From Akebia trifoliata (lineage: Eukaryota > Streptophyta > Magnoliopsida > Ranunculales > Lardizabalaceae), in assembly GCA_017979445.1 (NCBI GenBank), contig CM030718.1, forward strand, positions 25,539,021 through 25,603,020: 64,000 nucleotides of DNA, in the 5' to 3' direction. This document shows, piece after piece, positions 43,892 to 64,000 of the stretch; the stretch's first letter is position 1; every line of letters begins with the position of its first letter. The position numbers were made by a program, and so were the translations under genes. Below the pieces are notes generated by a model that was given only the letters and a program-made list of their open reading frames with translations, was not told the DNA's origin and did not search any database.

Positions 43892-44121
43892 ATATGGTTT
43901 TAAAACTCGTTCGAAACCAAGACATATCGCCCTAGTTAACTTGGTATCGGAGCTGAACGAGATCAATTCACGAAGTCATTTTGTTGATCGAAATTTAGGA
44001 CTCACGTTCAATTTTTTTATTTGTCTCATGAGACGTCTCAAACGTATCGGAAAACTCATCTAAGACGATTTGATATCGGACCTGAATGAGACGAGACACA
44101 AAACCGAGTTTTAAAACCATG
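43892..44121. repeat. Terminal-inverted-repeat element upstream of dolichol kinase
   Basis: 'atggttttaaaactcg' at the left end is the exact complement of 'cgagttttaaaaccat' at the right end. The interior contains 'tatcggagctgaacgagat' and a related 'tatcggacctgaatgagac' about 150 bases later. The element is about 230 bp and non-coding. Confidence 0.65.
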
Positions 44122-44326
44122 GTCCGGATGAATCTGTAATAAAAGTAAACAAAAACATGGGTTAAACGAGGAGGAGGGTGTGAAGAGCAAAAACAGTGGG
44201 TGTCAATAGAGGTTCCCTTTTGACGGTTCCAACTTCCAAAGTCCGCCCACGCACCTAAAACTGCAACTGCTACAGCGATAGTCGTCATACGCGCCTATTT
44301 TCTCTCTCTCTCTCTCTGAGCTCGCC

Positions 44327-52109
<7,783 letters not shown>

Positions 52110-52175
52110 AGCTGTAACACAATTCCATACTTCTACTAACCAAGTAAATCATCCAACATACGAGTTTTTTGTCCG

Positions 52176-52181
52176 AATAAA
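52176..52181 (+). terminator. Poly(A) signal candidate of dolichol kinase
   Basis: AATAAA 67 bases after the stop codon, with U-rich sequence just upstream. It is the first canonical hexamer in the 3' flank. Confidence 0.45.
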
Positions 52182-53011
52182 GTTCAGTGATTCTTAATCC
52201 CGTGCTTCCCTCAAGCACCATTTTTTGTACATATACTTAGGTCTATAATATACTCTACACACAGAAAAGAACAGCTTATTGTATACTTGATACCTCAATT
52301 TTTTTTAATAAGTTATTTGTTCCTTTCGACATATTCCATTTCCATTCTCCAGAGCGAATATCATTCAAGCTAGAGTTTGCACTTTTACTTGTTTAGGGAA
52401 GTACTGTTTGACCAAAGGCATGAGAATTGGGATGGTGTTTCATGATGAGTTCCATAGCTATTATATTTTCACCCCACCTTATATCCATGACTTGGTTGTA
52501 TTTTTCATTATATTTACTAGAAGTTGGCATGTGCAAACTCACATGTATCAAAGGTCTTATTTGTAATTTAAAATGTTGATTAAAAGGTTTTAAAAAAAAT
52601 AAAAATAAATAAATGGTAAAAAAGAATATTTTGTAATTTTCAAAACCAAGCAACGTGTTTTAGAGTAGTGGGTAGCAATATTTTACTAAAATAAGTCTCA
52701 TTATCTTAAATTTAAATTTTAAAAGCATTTATGACCACTTGAATCTTGGTGTCCAACCACTTCCTCTCTGCATTAGCTGGAGTGGGCCCAGCTTATAAGG
52801 GCCTGAGAGCTTCTCCTGTTTGCGTCATATGATGGCCCATTGGGCTCATTATGCCATAACCAGGCCTACAATCAAAGCCCGAAACTAAGGCCAAATCCCA
52901 GATAACAGGCCTTAAAATAAATACAGTTTGTCGAGCCATTTCATTGGTAATTCTACAGCAGTTTCAATTAAACCTCGCTAACCCACCGAACAAACTAGAG
53001 ATGATGAAGCT
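52182..53011. other. Intergenic DNA, no gene seen
   Basis: Probably includes the rest of the dolichol kinase 3' UTR. The remainder is AT-rich with no recognised gene or repeat boundary. Confidence 0.45.
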
Positions 53012-53667
53012 TAGGGCCTGTTTGGATACCAGGAGCAGAACTATTCTGTGGAGGAGCTGGAAAAGTAATTCTGTGCAGAAAGGGCGTTTGGTAATCAACT
53101 CTATGAAGTACTGGCAGAAGTACTTTTGTGCTGGAAGTCTATTTGGGAACCATACTGACTTCTCATGACTTCTAGAAAAAAAATCAGAATACCCTTATAT
53201 TATACCAGTTACTGTTTTTTGTCTTTTAATGTCATAATATGCCTTCAAACTATACTGTTTTTGACATTTTAACTATAAATATTAATATAATATAATATAA
53301 TATTTTAAATATTAAATATTAAATATTAATATAGTGTGTTTAAATCCATTATACTCAAAAAAATTTTAAAAAAAAAATTAATATTAATAAAGGTTTCTTT
53401 CATTTGATTTAAGGGCAAATGAATTAGGAATATTTTCATAGAAAATTAATAAAGTTAATAGTATTTTGGTAAAACAAACCGTTAGATTTTGACTCCCCGC
53501 AAGATGAGTTTTGAGAAATAGGTTTTCTCAACTTCTTCACAAAGAGTAATTTCTTACTCTTGCGCGGAGTAACTCTTCGAAGAAGTTGTTCATCAAAACG
53601 CATCCAAACGACTTCTAACTCTCCGCAAGAGTCAGAAGTAGCCAAGAAGTCCTATCCAAACGCCTAC
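53012..53667. mobile_element. Non-autonomous hAT-like element
   Basis: The ends 'tagggcctgtttggatacca' and '...cctatccaaacgcctac' are inverted repeats of the kind common in plant hAT MITEs. Inner arms repeat 'cagaagta', 'aagtaattctgtgcagaa' against 'aagagtaatttcttactctt' and similar words. The interior of about 400 bases is AT-rich and non-coding. I could not fix a target-site duplication. Confidence 0.6.
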
Positions 53668-53751
53668 TTAGAGATCCGTTATACACCGTTACTTTAAATT
53701 AACATGTTACGTAATGTGCCGAGGTCATGGTCTATCTATGCTTTATTTATT

Positions 53752-54559
53752 GGGGACGGCTATTTGCACACACAGAAATAGCTCATTTCACCCACTTTCT
53801 TATGATACCCACCTTAACTTTAAAAAATATCAACACACACCTATTAAATTTATTTTATTTTAAATTGCTTATTTCACCCACTTCAAGGTACCAAACTATT
53901 TTCTCTTCTTCTTCCTCTCTCTCTCTCTTTCTTTCTCATTTTTCTTCTTTTTCATATTTAAAAAGGTTTCAATGAGAGTTTTAAGCTTTGATCTTACTTA
54001 TTTTATTCACTTTCAATCGAGTGGATGTCATTTACATAGGAAAGTTATATTTGGTAGGTACCTACTAAATCGACTTTGTAATGATCGGTAGGTACCTATC
54101 GAATCTGTTTAGTAATATTTAGTGGGTATTTACCGAATTTGTTAAAACAAATTCGATCTGAACTTACTGAACAAAATTACTAAAAAAAGTTTGAGTTATT
54201 CGATTCAAAATTTCGTTTTAAGGTTTAATAGTGATTTTCAATTTTTCTTGATGATTAAATGCAAAAAAAAAAGTAAAAGAAATAAGATAACTTAAATAAT
54301 AATAAATAAATAAAACTTAAAATCTAATCTCCATTTATTCAACCTCTCACAAAACTTAGAAGGAGATGAATATGAAGAAGAAGAAAAAGAGGAAGAAGGA
54401 AGAAGAAGAAGAAAGTCGGTGTTAAATTTTTTTTCAATGGGTGGTGGGTGCAATAAGCCAAAATAAAAGGGTGAAATGACAATTTACATTTTTTTTTAAT
54501 ACAAAAGTCATTTAAGTGGGTGCATTGAGCCATTTCGATGCATGCAAATAGCCACCCCC
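53752..54559. mobile_element. 808-bp terminal-inverted-repeat element
   Basis: The left end 'ggggacggctatttgcacac' with 'gaaatagctcatttcaccca' matches the complement of the right end 'tgggtgcattgagccatttc' with 'gatgcatgcaaatagccaccccc'. The middle contains three diverged words of the form 'ggtaggtacctaccgaat' near 54050-54135. No transposase is encoded, so it is non-autonomous. Confidence 0.7.
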
Positions 54560-55369
54560 TTCTTTATGCTAAGTAGTCAATTGAGTGCTACATTTGGCAT
54601 AAAAACTATGAGTGACATTGTGCCGGTTTGGTTCCAATATAATCTAAACCAATATATGATATATCGATTAGGATTCCTATCAACTTTCATTCCAAAGTAT
54701 TAAATCCTTGGCATCAGAATCGACCATAGAAATACGTGTTACTCATTAAAAACCCAATAAGATAGATAATTATTTTTGAAGGGGAAAAAATTAACATGTA
54801 AATAGTTGATACCAGAATAAAAGTTTCAAGTAAATCAAACTTTTGAAAAGAAAACTAGGATCTAGATTTTTTTGCTTGCAATTGAGATTGAGAACGAATA
54901 ATAAGGAATATAAATGGAACTTTGTATAAAAAGAGTATAAAACAAGAACTCCACATTCTCTTTACAGCTCAATTACATTACTTCTTACTAACTCGATGAT
55001 TAATATTTAATTAGATTACTTAATGTTTCAAGACAAAAAAAATCCACCAAACCAAAATTATTTAATCAGTTGAGTTATCAAGGTAATTCTCCATCGTTGC
55101 AAAACAACAAATTGTAATCAAGAGATTGGACTCATATATTGAAAACGTCTTCCTGAAAACTCTTTTGCAAACTTAAATTTTTACTTAAGGAGTAAATTAC
55201 ATTTTAAAGAAAACAATCTCGTGCCTCGAATTCAATGTCTCTTTTTTTAATTTATCTATTATTTTCCAGATTCAAGACCATTTTTCCAACAAAGTCTTGT
55301 TTCTTGTTCTCATGCCCTTGGACAAAAAAACAAAGGAAATGGAGAAGAGAAAACATGATTTTACATGAA
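54560..55369. other. Intergenic DNA, no gene seen
   Basis: AT-rich sequence with no recognisable frame, RNA gene or repeat boundary. Confidence 0.45.
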
Positions 55370-55375
55370 TTTATT
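55370..55375 (-). terminator. Poly(A) signal candidate of TKI1
   Basis: The minus strand reads AATAAA about 280 bases after the TKI1 stop codon, a plausible 3' UTR length. Confidence 0.4.
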
Positions 55376-55654
55376 AAACAGTGAAGATTAGGGCACAAAT
55401 CTGTCTACAGATTATGTTTCTGTACAGTGATGGGTCAGGATTTCTTTAATCGGATATTTAGTCAACACATTGCATGCCCAACCCGCAATTCCATTGGCGA
55501 GCACCATACCATCCCCGGCCACGTTAATCAGCTCACGTCTTGTCGAGAAAGAAGAAAGCTTAATCTTCTCCAGACACCAAACCAGAACGAAAGAACTCAA
55601 GCTCACTTTTTAGGGTTTCCATGTATGTCATATACACTTCCAGATTAGTGATTC

Positions 55655-58600
55655 TCAAACCTCACCACCAATTTTATGATCCAAAAGCACGGAAGTTCCC
55701 CGAGTTTCACTTGTCGAAGATGGTTCTTTCTTGTCCAAGCCAAAGAATGAGCAGTTCTGAAACGCATCCAGACTGTTGGCTATCAAGCGGTTCAAGCCGG
55801 TTAGGCTGATACTATCACTGAACATCAAATCTTGGCCATGGTATCTTGTCGTAGGTGTATCCAAATCTAATGGTCCTAGAGAGTCCGGCTGCAGCATATA
55901 ACAGGTCACAAAAGAACATAAAACCAGATTATTATTTTCCTCGAATTCCGCTAGGACAATGGGGAAAAAGTAAAGCAATTTTAGAAGAGAGATCCAATTG
56001 CCACACCAACTTTTGCTAATGCCACGCCAATAAATAGCCAAAGAATCAGCATACATATTGGGGCACAGTTAGTAATAATTGGTATGGCAATAGAAGCTCT
56101 CTTTTAGAAGAGAAGTTTGAGTACCCAATAAATATCTGTAAGTGAGCCAAGATCCTTGGTGGAGTCATCAAGTCTGTTTGTATCAGACTTGTCATCAGTT
56201 GGATCTCCTTCACAAATAGTATAATCAGTTGTCCGTATTTCAGGTAACACCTATAGAAAAGATCATGTAAATTTCACCTTACAAACATGCTTAGATCAAA
56301 GTAACAGATGCTCGGAAAATGGTGATAGGAAGCAAACCTCAACCAAGCTCCTGAAGCCCATAGAACCCGTATGTTCGGTTTGTTTCCAGGATTCTAAAGA
56401 AACAGACCCAGATGGGCATGGAATCTTTTGGTTTGAAGCTCGAATTTTTCGGAATGAGAAGGCATCACAGGTTTCTTCAGCATCCCAGATGGATGTAGTA
56501 GCATGAGACACTTGAGCAGAAGGTAGGTCTGGCTTGCCTTGACGACCAGATATATGAGCAGCAATGGCAGCATCGAATGAATCACAACTAAATGGTATCT
56601 GCTGAAGAAACTGAGAGTTTTCCACAATGGGTGCCTCAATGCCATCATTGTTCATGGCTTGAGATGCTTCCATCAGTAGCTCTCCCATGCTTATATTAGT
56701 CAGGCTATCTGCCCAATCCCCAGCAGACAATGTGGCACCATTGTTCGTTTTCAGATTGTCCTAAAAATAATCAGTTAAAAACGGGATGAGAAAATGTGTT
56801 AAAGGTGTCTCGCAAAACCTATTCTGTCCATTAAAAAGTATTTTATGTTCATGGTTTTTAATATTTTGTAGTTCCTTAATTCTCCAAATAATTTGATGCT
56901 TCCATACTCTGAACCATAACACAGTTTTTGTTAGTTTAATATATATAGGGTCGAGATCGGTAGACATATGGAAAGGGCACTCATATGTTCACTCACAATC
57001 CTGACTGTGTATATGTGAAATCCAAGGGCCAGGATAAAAAAGGTATCCCGAGAATATAGCATGAATCTCGAAGATAAACCCCAACAGTTGTAATTAATAT
57101 TTACACGGTTGTGATTGTGTGTAAACATATGAGTACACTTTCATGACTCTACGGATCCCAACCCTATACATATGCACAGATAGCAAAGAACCAGGCTCCA
57201 GAGAGAGATCTGAAGCTGATGCCCCATATCTGTGTCCACTTTTGTGTCAAGTTACATAGGTTAGAAGAGAGATATACCACATCTTCCCATTGTTTCTTGA
57301 AAATCCCATCACCGGCTTCCTTTCTAAGCCATGAAAAATCAGCTGCACGCTGTGAGGATTCCGGAAAATTATTCTTGGGATCTAAATCAATGCACCCTAC
57401 CATCTCTTCTGGCAAATCAGTATAAGGTATAAGATCAGTGTGCTCTGTCATTGAGGTTAGTTGGTCCTTGGAGGACGCTACAAGTTTCTCAGAGTCGTGA
57501 GGTGAAGCGGACATTGTTGTTGCATCTGCAGTCTGCTCCGTCCTATTCCATATGTTCATACTCATAATCTCCTGATCACTACGGAGAGATGATGCTCGAG
57601 GGGTTACTGATGCAAGCTCTGCATTAGAGAACCATCCATACCTTGATGGATGAATTACAAAAATCAGTAAATCGGGTTTTAACTAATTGGGTGTGTTATA
57701 TTAAAGCAATGCCTAGTGCAGGAAAAACAAATAAAGAAGAAAACCTCAAGCGGAACACCGGAGGGCTTCCGATAATTGCATATACATCTGATGCACTGGC
57801 AACAGTGTCCTGTGTCCATCTATGTTGACCTACTAGGTTTTCCCTCTGAACACCGTAAGGAAAAAGCATTAACTCCCCTACTGCTATACTTGAATTGCCC
57901 CATTTGCGATCGAGATGTTCTAGAACTGATGAGATCTTCTTCCGAGCACTCAGAGTGAGCTCCAAGTGTGGATTATGTTCATCCTACAGTACATATGAAG
58001 TCTTGTTAATCATTGCCTTTTAAGTACTGATCTAGGGCATCGAATGGGTTGGATCTTATCCGAAATCCCAAGTGATACAAATCTGAATTTAGCAGATTTG
58101 GACCCTTGGAGTAGACCCGAATTAAAAAATTGATCGAATATGGTTGATGTCCATTGATCCGAGTCGGATCCGGCGACTCAGGCCGGATAAGAATCCATCC
58201 CTATATCCGCCTAGATCTGGATGATATATTGCTTTGAGAATTATACTTATATGTTTTTCATAATATCTTTTTTCTACTACTTTAATATAACATGAATTCT
58301 TATAAAATAAAAGAATTATATTAGTAAAATAGAATACTATACAATTAAAATAGAAATATAGCAACAAAAAAAATGTTGACCGGTCCAAAATTATCCAACC
58401 CGACTGACATCAATCAAGTAATTCGGTTGGGTCAGACTGGATCCAGTTTTAGAGAAGGCAAAATGGTTTGGATATGGTTTTGGCTAAAAGGATCAGGATC
58501 CAAATAAAAATTCGGATCTGGATATGGATATACTCAGATCTGGCCCGAACCTGACCCATTTTAAGCCCTATTCTGATCACATTCCAGCTGCTGGAAATTC

Positions 58601-61600
58601 TTTACTAGATAAAATGTGTGTATAGTTTTCTGCTTTTTCTTATTTTACCTTCTCCAGGGCTCTTCGTGTAGCTTCATCAATTGGGAACAACTGGAGCTTG
58701 AGTTTCGTAAAAGACCGTTCAGTGGTTTCTGTAACCTGATGTTGGGAGCATGTTGGTAGGGGCAAATGGGGCATAACGTTTCCAAATGTGTCAACACTCT
58801 TTTTCCCTGGGAAACATGGATGGGGCAGAATCAGGTAGAGTTACAAAATTTGCATTTTAGTTTTGCTTTTGTTTCCTTCCAGGAACTTACCAGTGGTGGG
58901 AACTACTGCCCTGGGAAATAACTGAGCCGAGTTTCTTTGATCAGGGGAGGAGACCCTTTTATTGGTGGTTGTCCGCTCCAAATGCTCAGCTGCATCCGCA
59001 ACTAAGGAAACGCCAGCCATTGCAGCCTTTTCCCATCTCTTGTATGCCGCAGATGAGGCACCACCTAGCGAAGAACCAGTAACAACCAAATTTCGAGTTC
59101 ATAAGAGATTTTTTTTTGGTTGATGCGAGGCATGAAAAAAGTCATGACCATGGATAAGGTGGGAGCAAAGTTTATATTTCAAAAAAATAAGAAAAAGGTT
59201 GCAGCGGATATTTGTTGCAAAGATGAAAATGGCGATCAAAGATCTGTGTATTAAGTAGAGCTCCATCACAACTGAATTCAAGAAAAAGGGAAGTTGACAA
59301 AAATGAAGAATACATATGGCCATAAATTACAAATAAGCCAAATCAATCCACCAGAGCATAACCAATTACATCATCTGAGAATAAGTTATCTAGTTAGCAC
59401 CGATGGAATGGTGAACAAGTATTGATAAATATCAAATAATTTTAGTCAAAAGAATATGGGAAGAAAGTTAATGAGAGTTCCCAGGTGTTAATAAATTAAT
59501 TTCTGTGAAACACTTTCCTTGGGCAACGAACGAGTCAGCAATCTCTTTGTCACACGTAAGGTTATACAAAATATCAAAATCCATACTAATATCCATAGTA
59601 CGGTCAAGAATGTTGAATGTCATATAAACCAAGCGGCCCGTCCAATTTCTGGAAGCCCAATTCAAAACACTGCTTTAATCTCATAAAGACCAAAAATTAG
59701 AAGTATGGAGAATATAATAAGACACTCATGTTATGCCACAAAAATCTATGTGCTTCTTTATACTCAAGCCAGAGGGAGCACCTTGAGGTGTACATGAGAA
59801 TGGCACAGAAAAACATAGAATACTTGGAAAATTTAAGTATGGTACCAAGTACATATCACATTTCATCTTTTAAATTATATTAAGATAAAGGAAAACATGA
59901 TATTACCTGTTTTACGTCGTTGCCTCACAGTCTTCACAGCGGCTAAGTCACCTTTGCTGTTATTTCGATTAGTGCCAGAATTCACATTACGCTTCAGTGA
60001 AGACCCTTTTCCAGAACCTAGTTTTTGAATATTTTGGCCATCAACAATAAGCAATTTAACAGGACGAGTATCGTGCCCCGATGCTTTACTATGAAGAGAA
60101 ACATTTACTGGAGATGCAGACGAACAATTTTCACCCTGGGAAGGTCGTTTCCTTATATTCTTTTTGCGATCCTTCAAGAGTTGATGCTCCTACATGGCAA
60201 GATAAATTAATTAATCTAATGCATGCAAACGAAACCATATTTCAAACAGAAAGAATTAAGGAAATAAAACATAGATTCCAGACTAACCAAAGCCTCTATG
60301 AAAATCTTAAACCTTCGAGGCTTCAAGTGAAGCTTAGAAGCCTTGCAGCTATACTTTTCCAGTAAAGACCACCTGTAACACAATTGAGAATTTTATGAAA
60401 AGGCGGTCATCTCAATAAGTAGACTCAGTTTGGGAAAAACCATAGAGAATTTTCATCAAAATGTAGTCCTTAGAAAATGGGGTAACTGCCCTAAAAAACT
60501 TCTCAAATAGTACTCAAATAACATCATCAGCACCTAAATTCAAGAGTATCAACAGCTAAAGGGTGAAAGTTCAAAGACTAGCAAAATTTTTCAGATGGAT
60601 TTGTAAGGTTGATCCAAACACAATCATCCTTTTCTATAAGCGAGCTCAAATTAGAACTTTATGAAGATTGTTTCATAAAACAAATGCTCAAATAAAATAT
60701 TCGTCATTTGGAACATGACAGAATAAGTTAAAGTTGCTGTATAAATTCAAACAACTAGACGTATATATGATGTATAAATATTATTTTGTAGTTGCCTCTA
60801 ATTTCCACCATAGTGACAAAAATCATGATTTAATTGACAGTCTTTTGAAAGAGTTCAATGACTATTTTTATTTATATTATTTTTTAAGTATTATTTCATC
60901 ATTTAATATATAAAATACATATTTTTTTAACTTAAAAAAGTTGTTTATATTTTTTTATTTTTTTATTTTTTTTAATTTATCCAATGTTTTCCCAACTTTA
61001 TCGATTTGCTGACTTTTCTGAAACTTTCCCTTGCCGAGTTATTCCCAAACCCCGACGACTTTGTCACTAGGATTCCCATAGGAAAAGAAATCATTACAAT
61101 AAAAACAAAGCCAACATATACTTAAGGTACCTCAGCAATGCCCTATAAAAATATAAAAGAAATGGTGCAAAATGAATGTCTTGCTTTATGTATATAATCA
61201 ATAAAACTAATATAAAAATAAATTGAATAATAGTTATGGTTACCATCGAAGCATTGCAGCATTAGTATCTTTGGAGTTCTTGGCATCTAGACAAAGTTCA
61301 GGACCCAACAGTTTGTTCATACGTCTCACAAGACGATAGTAATAATGTCTGACCTGCAAAATATAAAAATATGAAAACATTATGATTTTGAAGAGAGATG
61401 AGATGAGTCAAGGGACACTCATAACCACGGTTATAGATATGGAATCAAGCCGTCAAGTGCAAGGGGCGGAGCCAGGATTTTGCCCATGTGAGGGCAACCA
61501 AGAGTAGAAATTATTTTGTGGGGACAACTAAGAGTGAAAAAAAAAAAAGTTGTGGGGGCAATAGTGGCAGATTTATCTGCCGCTAAAAGCTGTTGTGATA

Positions 61601-63203
61601 GCTCACTAATTCCTAGGCTTTGAAAATTCTTGTGGGGGCAAGTGCCCCCACTCTAAATCCACCCCTGATCAAGTGATCAACCCAATATGTTTTTGGACAG
61701 GTAAAACCACACAATTTCTTGTGCATGCTGCATGTGCTCTTCTATAACGAATACAAAAGTATGAGTTGAGCTATAGTCACAAATATACTAAGAAAAAGAA
61801 TCCCAATGGTTTAACAGGTAAGTATAACATCTTCATCATGGAGATAAAAATTTTCAATTTGGAGCTTAGAGACCAGATTCATCCATCTGGGGATTTCACA
61901 CTTTGAGAGCAAATCCACAATCAATTCACTCTACCATAATATCTAGAACATGCATCCAACTATTGGAAACGAACTCCCAATAGTTCTAAGTGAAACCCAC
62001 AATTTTCTTGCAAAAAAAAAAAAAATTTTGAGAGAGAGAGAGAGAGTGAAAGACCTGTGAGATCCCAGGTAGCTGTATATATATATATATCAAATATTTT
62101 CAAGGCAACAAATCATTTTTAGTTTTAGTTTTTAAGCTTAAAAACATAATACATTATTTTTATACATAATGCTTTGAAGGTGCTTCCAACTTGAGGATAT
62201 TTTAAACTGGGCACTATTGCGTTCTCGCACCCGCACCCACTAACCAAGAGTTGGAGTGTTTGCATGCACTAAGTCAGACTTATATACCTATATTACTTTA
62301 TTTTTTTTCCTCAATGACAATGAGCTGACATATCAAAATTTTAATGAAAAAGAATACTACAATAATCTGTTTTATCTGAAGACTTATCATTTCCAATATT
62401 TCCCTTAAAAATGCTTTTTATCTCTCTATAATAGCCTCAAATAGGCATGCAAGGGCCTGCAAAAAATTATACAGGTCTGTTCCCCACTTCCTAAAGTTCC
62501 TATGGATTTAGTAGACTACCTACTATGAGCCTGTTTGAATAAGGTAATAAAGTTCATAGACAATTTAAACAAAGAGGACTAAAAATTCTACAAATCCAAA
62601 AGAAAGAAGGGATAAATAGAAGAGCCTCATAGACCTAATATTTTCATATTGTTTCACTATCACATACTAAGATATATTGGTGGACAATGTGGAGAGAAAG
62701 CAGATCACCTGATCTTTATTTTTACTCTGGACACGGCATGTGATCTTCTCAAAATTCTGCAATCAGAGCATGACATGTCTGCTATTAGGAAAACTCGGAT
62801 AGTAAAGAATTGTATTGCAAAATAAATGCAGACAGAAACATGCCTTGCCAACTTGTCGTAATGCATTGAAGAAACTTTCTTCTTCTTGACGTGTCCAAGC
62901 AGCCCATTGTCGTGTTTGTCTTTTAGCTGTAATTATAAAATAGCATGATAAGGAAGGGTCTACTTGTACATTTCTTTCGGATAAGCTCACTTCTAAATAG
63001 TGTCTCTGGTAACCATAAAAGATGTAAAAGAAGAAGAAGAAAAAAAAGAATAATGGAAGATCAAGAACCCCTAGAGACATACCAGGCTGCTGAGAATCAA
63101 CAAGGCTTGGTGAAGATGAAGTAACACCAGAATCTCCATCCTTAATCAAAGGATTCCCAGGTGTGAAGTGACTCTCACATTCCAAAGCCACTTGTGACTC
63201 CAT
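55655..63203 (-). CDS. TKI1: TSL-kinase-interacting protein 1 (cramped-like SANT/Myb protein)
   Basis: Thirteen exons, 5' to 3': 63203-63083, 62926-62844, 62756-62709, 61353-61244, 60372-60288, 60189-59907, 59064-58891, 58806-58649, 57983-57745, 57641-57278, 56760-56338, 56250-56125, 55888-55655. They join in frame to 815 residues (Arabidopsis TKI1 is about 740). Residues about 47-103 form a SANT/Myb domain beginning RQWAAWTRQEEESFF and continuing NFEKI...KNKDQVRHYYYRL. The segment from about 121 to 165 (WWSLLEKYSCKASKLH, then KDRKKNIRKR) is conserved and ends in a basic patch that may be a nuclear signal. A C-terminal block with NRLIANSLDAFQNCSFFG is also typical. In Arabidopsis TKI1 binds the TOUSLED kinase; the SANT domain suggests a chromatin role in the nucleus. 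Intron 2 (87 nt) uses a GC donor. Exon calls were made by eye. Confidence 0.93.
55980..56106. mobile_element. MITE, family M1, in TKI1 intron 12
   Basis: The ends 'aagagagatccaattgccacaccaac' and 'ttggtatggcaatagaagctctctttt' are inverted repeats. The centre carries 'caataaatagccaaagaatcagcata', as in the ABCG3 intron 9 copy. It lies within the intron between exons 12 and 13. Confidence 0.8.
58033..58570. mobile_element. hAT-type MITE in TKI1 intron 8, with target-site duplication
   Basis: The ends 'tagggcatcgaatgggttgg' and '...cctgacccattttaagcccta' are inverted repeats. The flanks TACTGATC (58025-58032) and TTCTGATC (58571-58578) match in seven of eight positions, as expected for a hAT target duplication. 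The interior is rich in 'ggatccggat' words and non-coding. Confidence 0.75.
61462..61668. repeat. GGGGCGGAGCCAGG-family element, copy 2, in TKI1 intron 3
   Basis: The left end 'aggggcggagccaggatttt' and the right end 'ggcaagtgcccccactctaaatccacccct' match copy 1 at 2996-3312. The word TCAAGTG occurs on both sides (about 61454 and 61671), consistent with a target-site duplication. Confidence 0.7.
62842..62843 (-). promoter_or_regulatory. Probable GC splice donor of TKI1 intron 2
   Basis: Exon 2 ends ...GGC AAG at 62844 and the intron starts GCATGT. Joining to AAT at 62756 gives QVGK-NFEKI, the conserved SANT sequence. Reading through meets a TGA inside the 87-nt intron, and no GT donor nearby keeps the frame. 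Confidence 0.8.
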
Positions 63204-64000
63204 TACATATTATGACATCACAATAACTCTAGATTTCTATACTTGCACATTCCAAATCCTCGAATAATGCACCTTACAAACTCCAAATTGGCATACAACT
63301 CCGAATTATTCAAGCCTGGTTAAAATAAAAGATTGATTACTGTCCAAAAAGAAGGTGGAGAAAGAATCAACAAATCCCAATATAAGTGAAATTAGTTTAA
63401 AAAATACTAAAGCCCACACATGAACATACACTATAAGTAAGTTGCCTATTCTTGGCCATGTTTTAAGTTGTGGATTTAAACAATAGACAAAACCCATATT
63501 GAAACCTAAACAAATAATTTTGATAAGGTGCATTTGCACCATGAACAATAACAATAAGTATTTATGGGACATTGAAGGTCAGAAATCCAATGGCCTGAAC
63601 CACCACAATAAAGCCTACCTTTAGCCCACTTATAGAACTTAAAAAATAATCTACTCAACAATCATTGATTCATTGTGCAATGTCAAAAGTGAAGAAAAAA
63701 ACTCTCTGTCCCAAATTTTTAGCGTTTCCAAGTATTCACCAAGGGATAAGGATGGATGCATATGGCAAAGAAACCAGCCAACACAATGAAATGATTATTT
63801 TAATCTTTGTTGAACTGTATAGGATATCCTTTCAAGCATAAACATAACTCATGCACATGGTCCAAAACCTCCTCCTTATATCAAGAGAGTATAAATTCAT
63901 GAGCCGCAAAGGCATTGTAGATAACTTTTCTGCACCTAAGCAATGAGATTTAGCACCTCTTTGACAACATAAAGCACCCAGATATCACTTTTGCAATTAT
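63204..64000. other. 5' flank of TKI1, no gene seen
   Basis: Expected to hold the TKI1 leader and promoter on the minus strand, possibly with a leader intron. I see no clear TATA box and no recognisable coding frame; the 88-codon frame at 63306-63572 has no family resemblance. Confidence 0.45.

Overview
This is plant nuclear DNA, most likely from a eudicot. It is very AT-rich, its genes are split by GT-AG introns (with a few GC-AG introns), and plant-specific families are present: a DVL/ROTUNDIFOLIA peptide, an ABCG half-transporter of the ABCG3 type and a TOUSLED-kinase-interacting protein. Intergenic and intronic DNA is crowded with small fold-back (MITE-like) elements. The species cannot be named from the sequence. 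Exon borders were placed by hand from splice consensus, reading frame and remembered family sequences, not by alignment.

Layout. 1-17.1 kb is gene-poor. It holds one tiny intronless gene (3975-4145, +) for a 56-residue DVL/RTFL signalling peptide, plus several fold-back repeat families. 17.2-25.4 kb (-) is a complete nine-exon CDC48/p97 AAA-ATPase gene (808 aa) with a decayed LTR retrotransposon in intron 2. 25.8-32.9 kb is repeat DNA dominated by eight palindromic elements set head to tail in (TA)n tracts. 33.3-41.6 kb (+) is an eleven-exon ABCG3-like half-transporter gene (725 aa), preceded by two upstream ORFs whose stops and starts overlap in a chain ending at the main ATG. 44.3-52.1 kb (+) is a fourteen-exon dolichol kinase gene (about 576 aa) with an apparent one-base deletion at exon 9 that breaks the frame ahead of the catalytic motif. 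52.2-55.4 kb holds two larger terminal-inverted-repeat elements. 55.6-63.2 kb (-) is a thirteen-exon gene (815 aa) for a TSL-kinase-interacting protein 1 (cramped-like) SANT-domain protein.

The genes do not form a pathway: CDC48 acts in ubiquitin-dependent protein extraction, dolichol kinase supplies dolichyl phosphate for N-glycosylation in the ER, ABCG3 is a membrane protein with a non-canonical nucleotide-binding domain, and TKI1 is nuclear. The most notable observations are the dolichol kinase frameshift, the interlocked uORFs of ABCG3, the TA-embedded array of modular palindromic elements, the peptide gene too short for usual ORF cut-offs, and two GC-AG introns.
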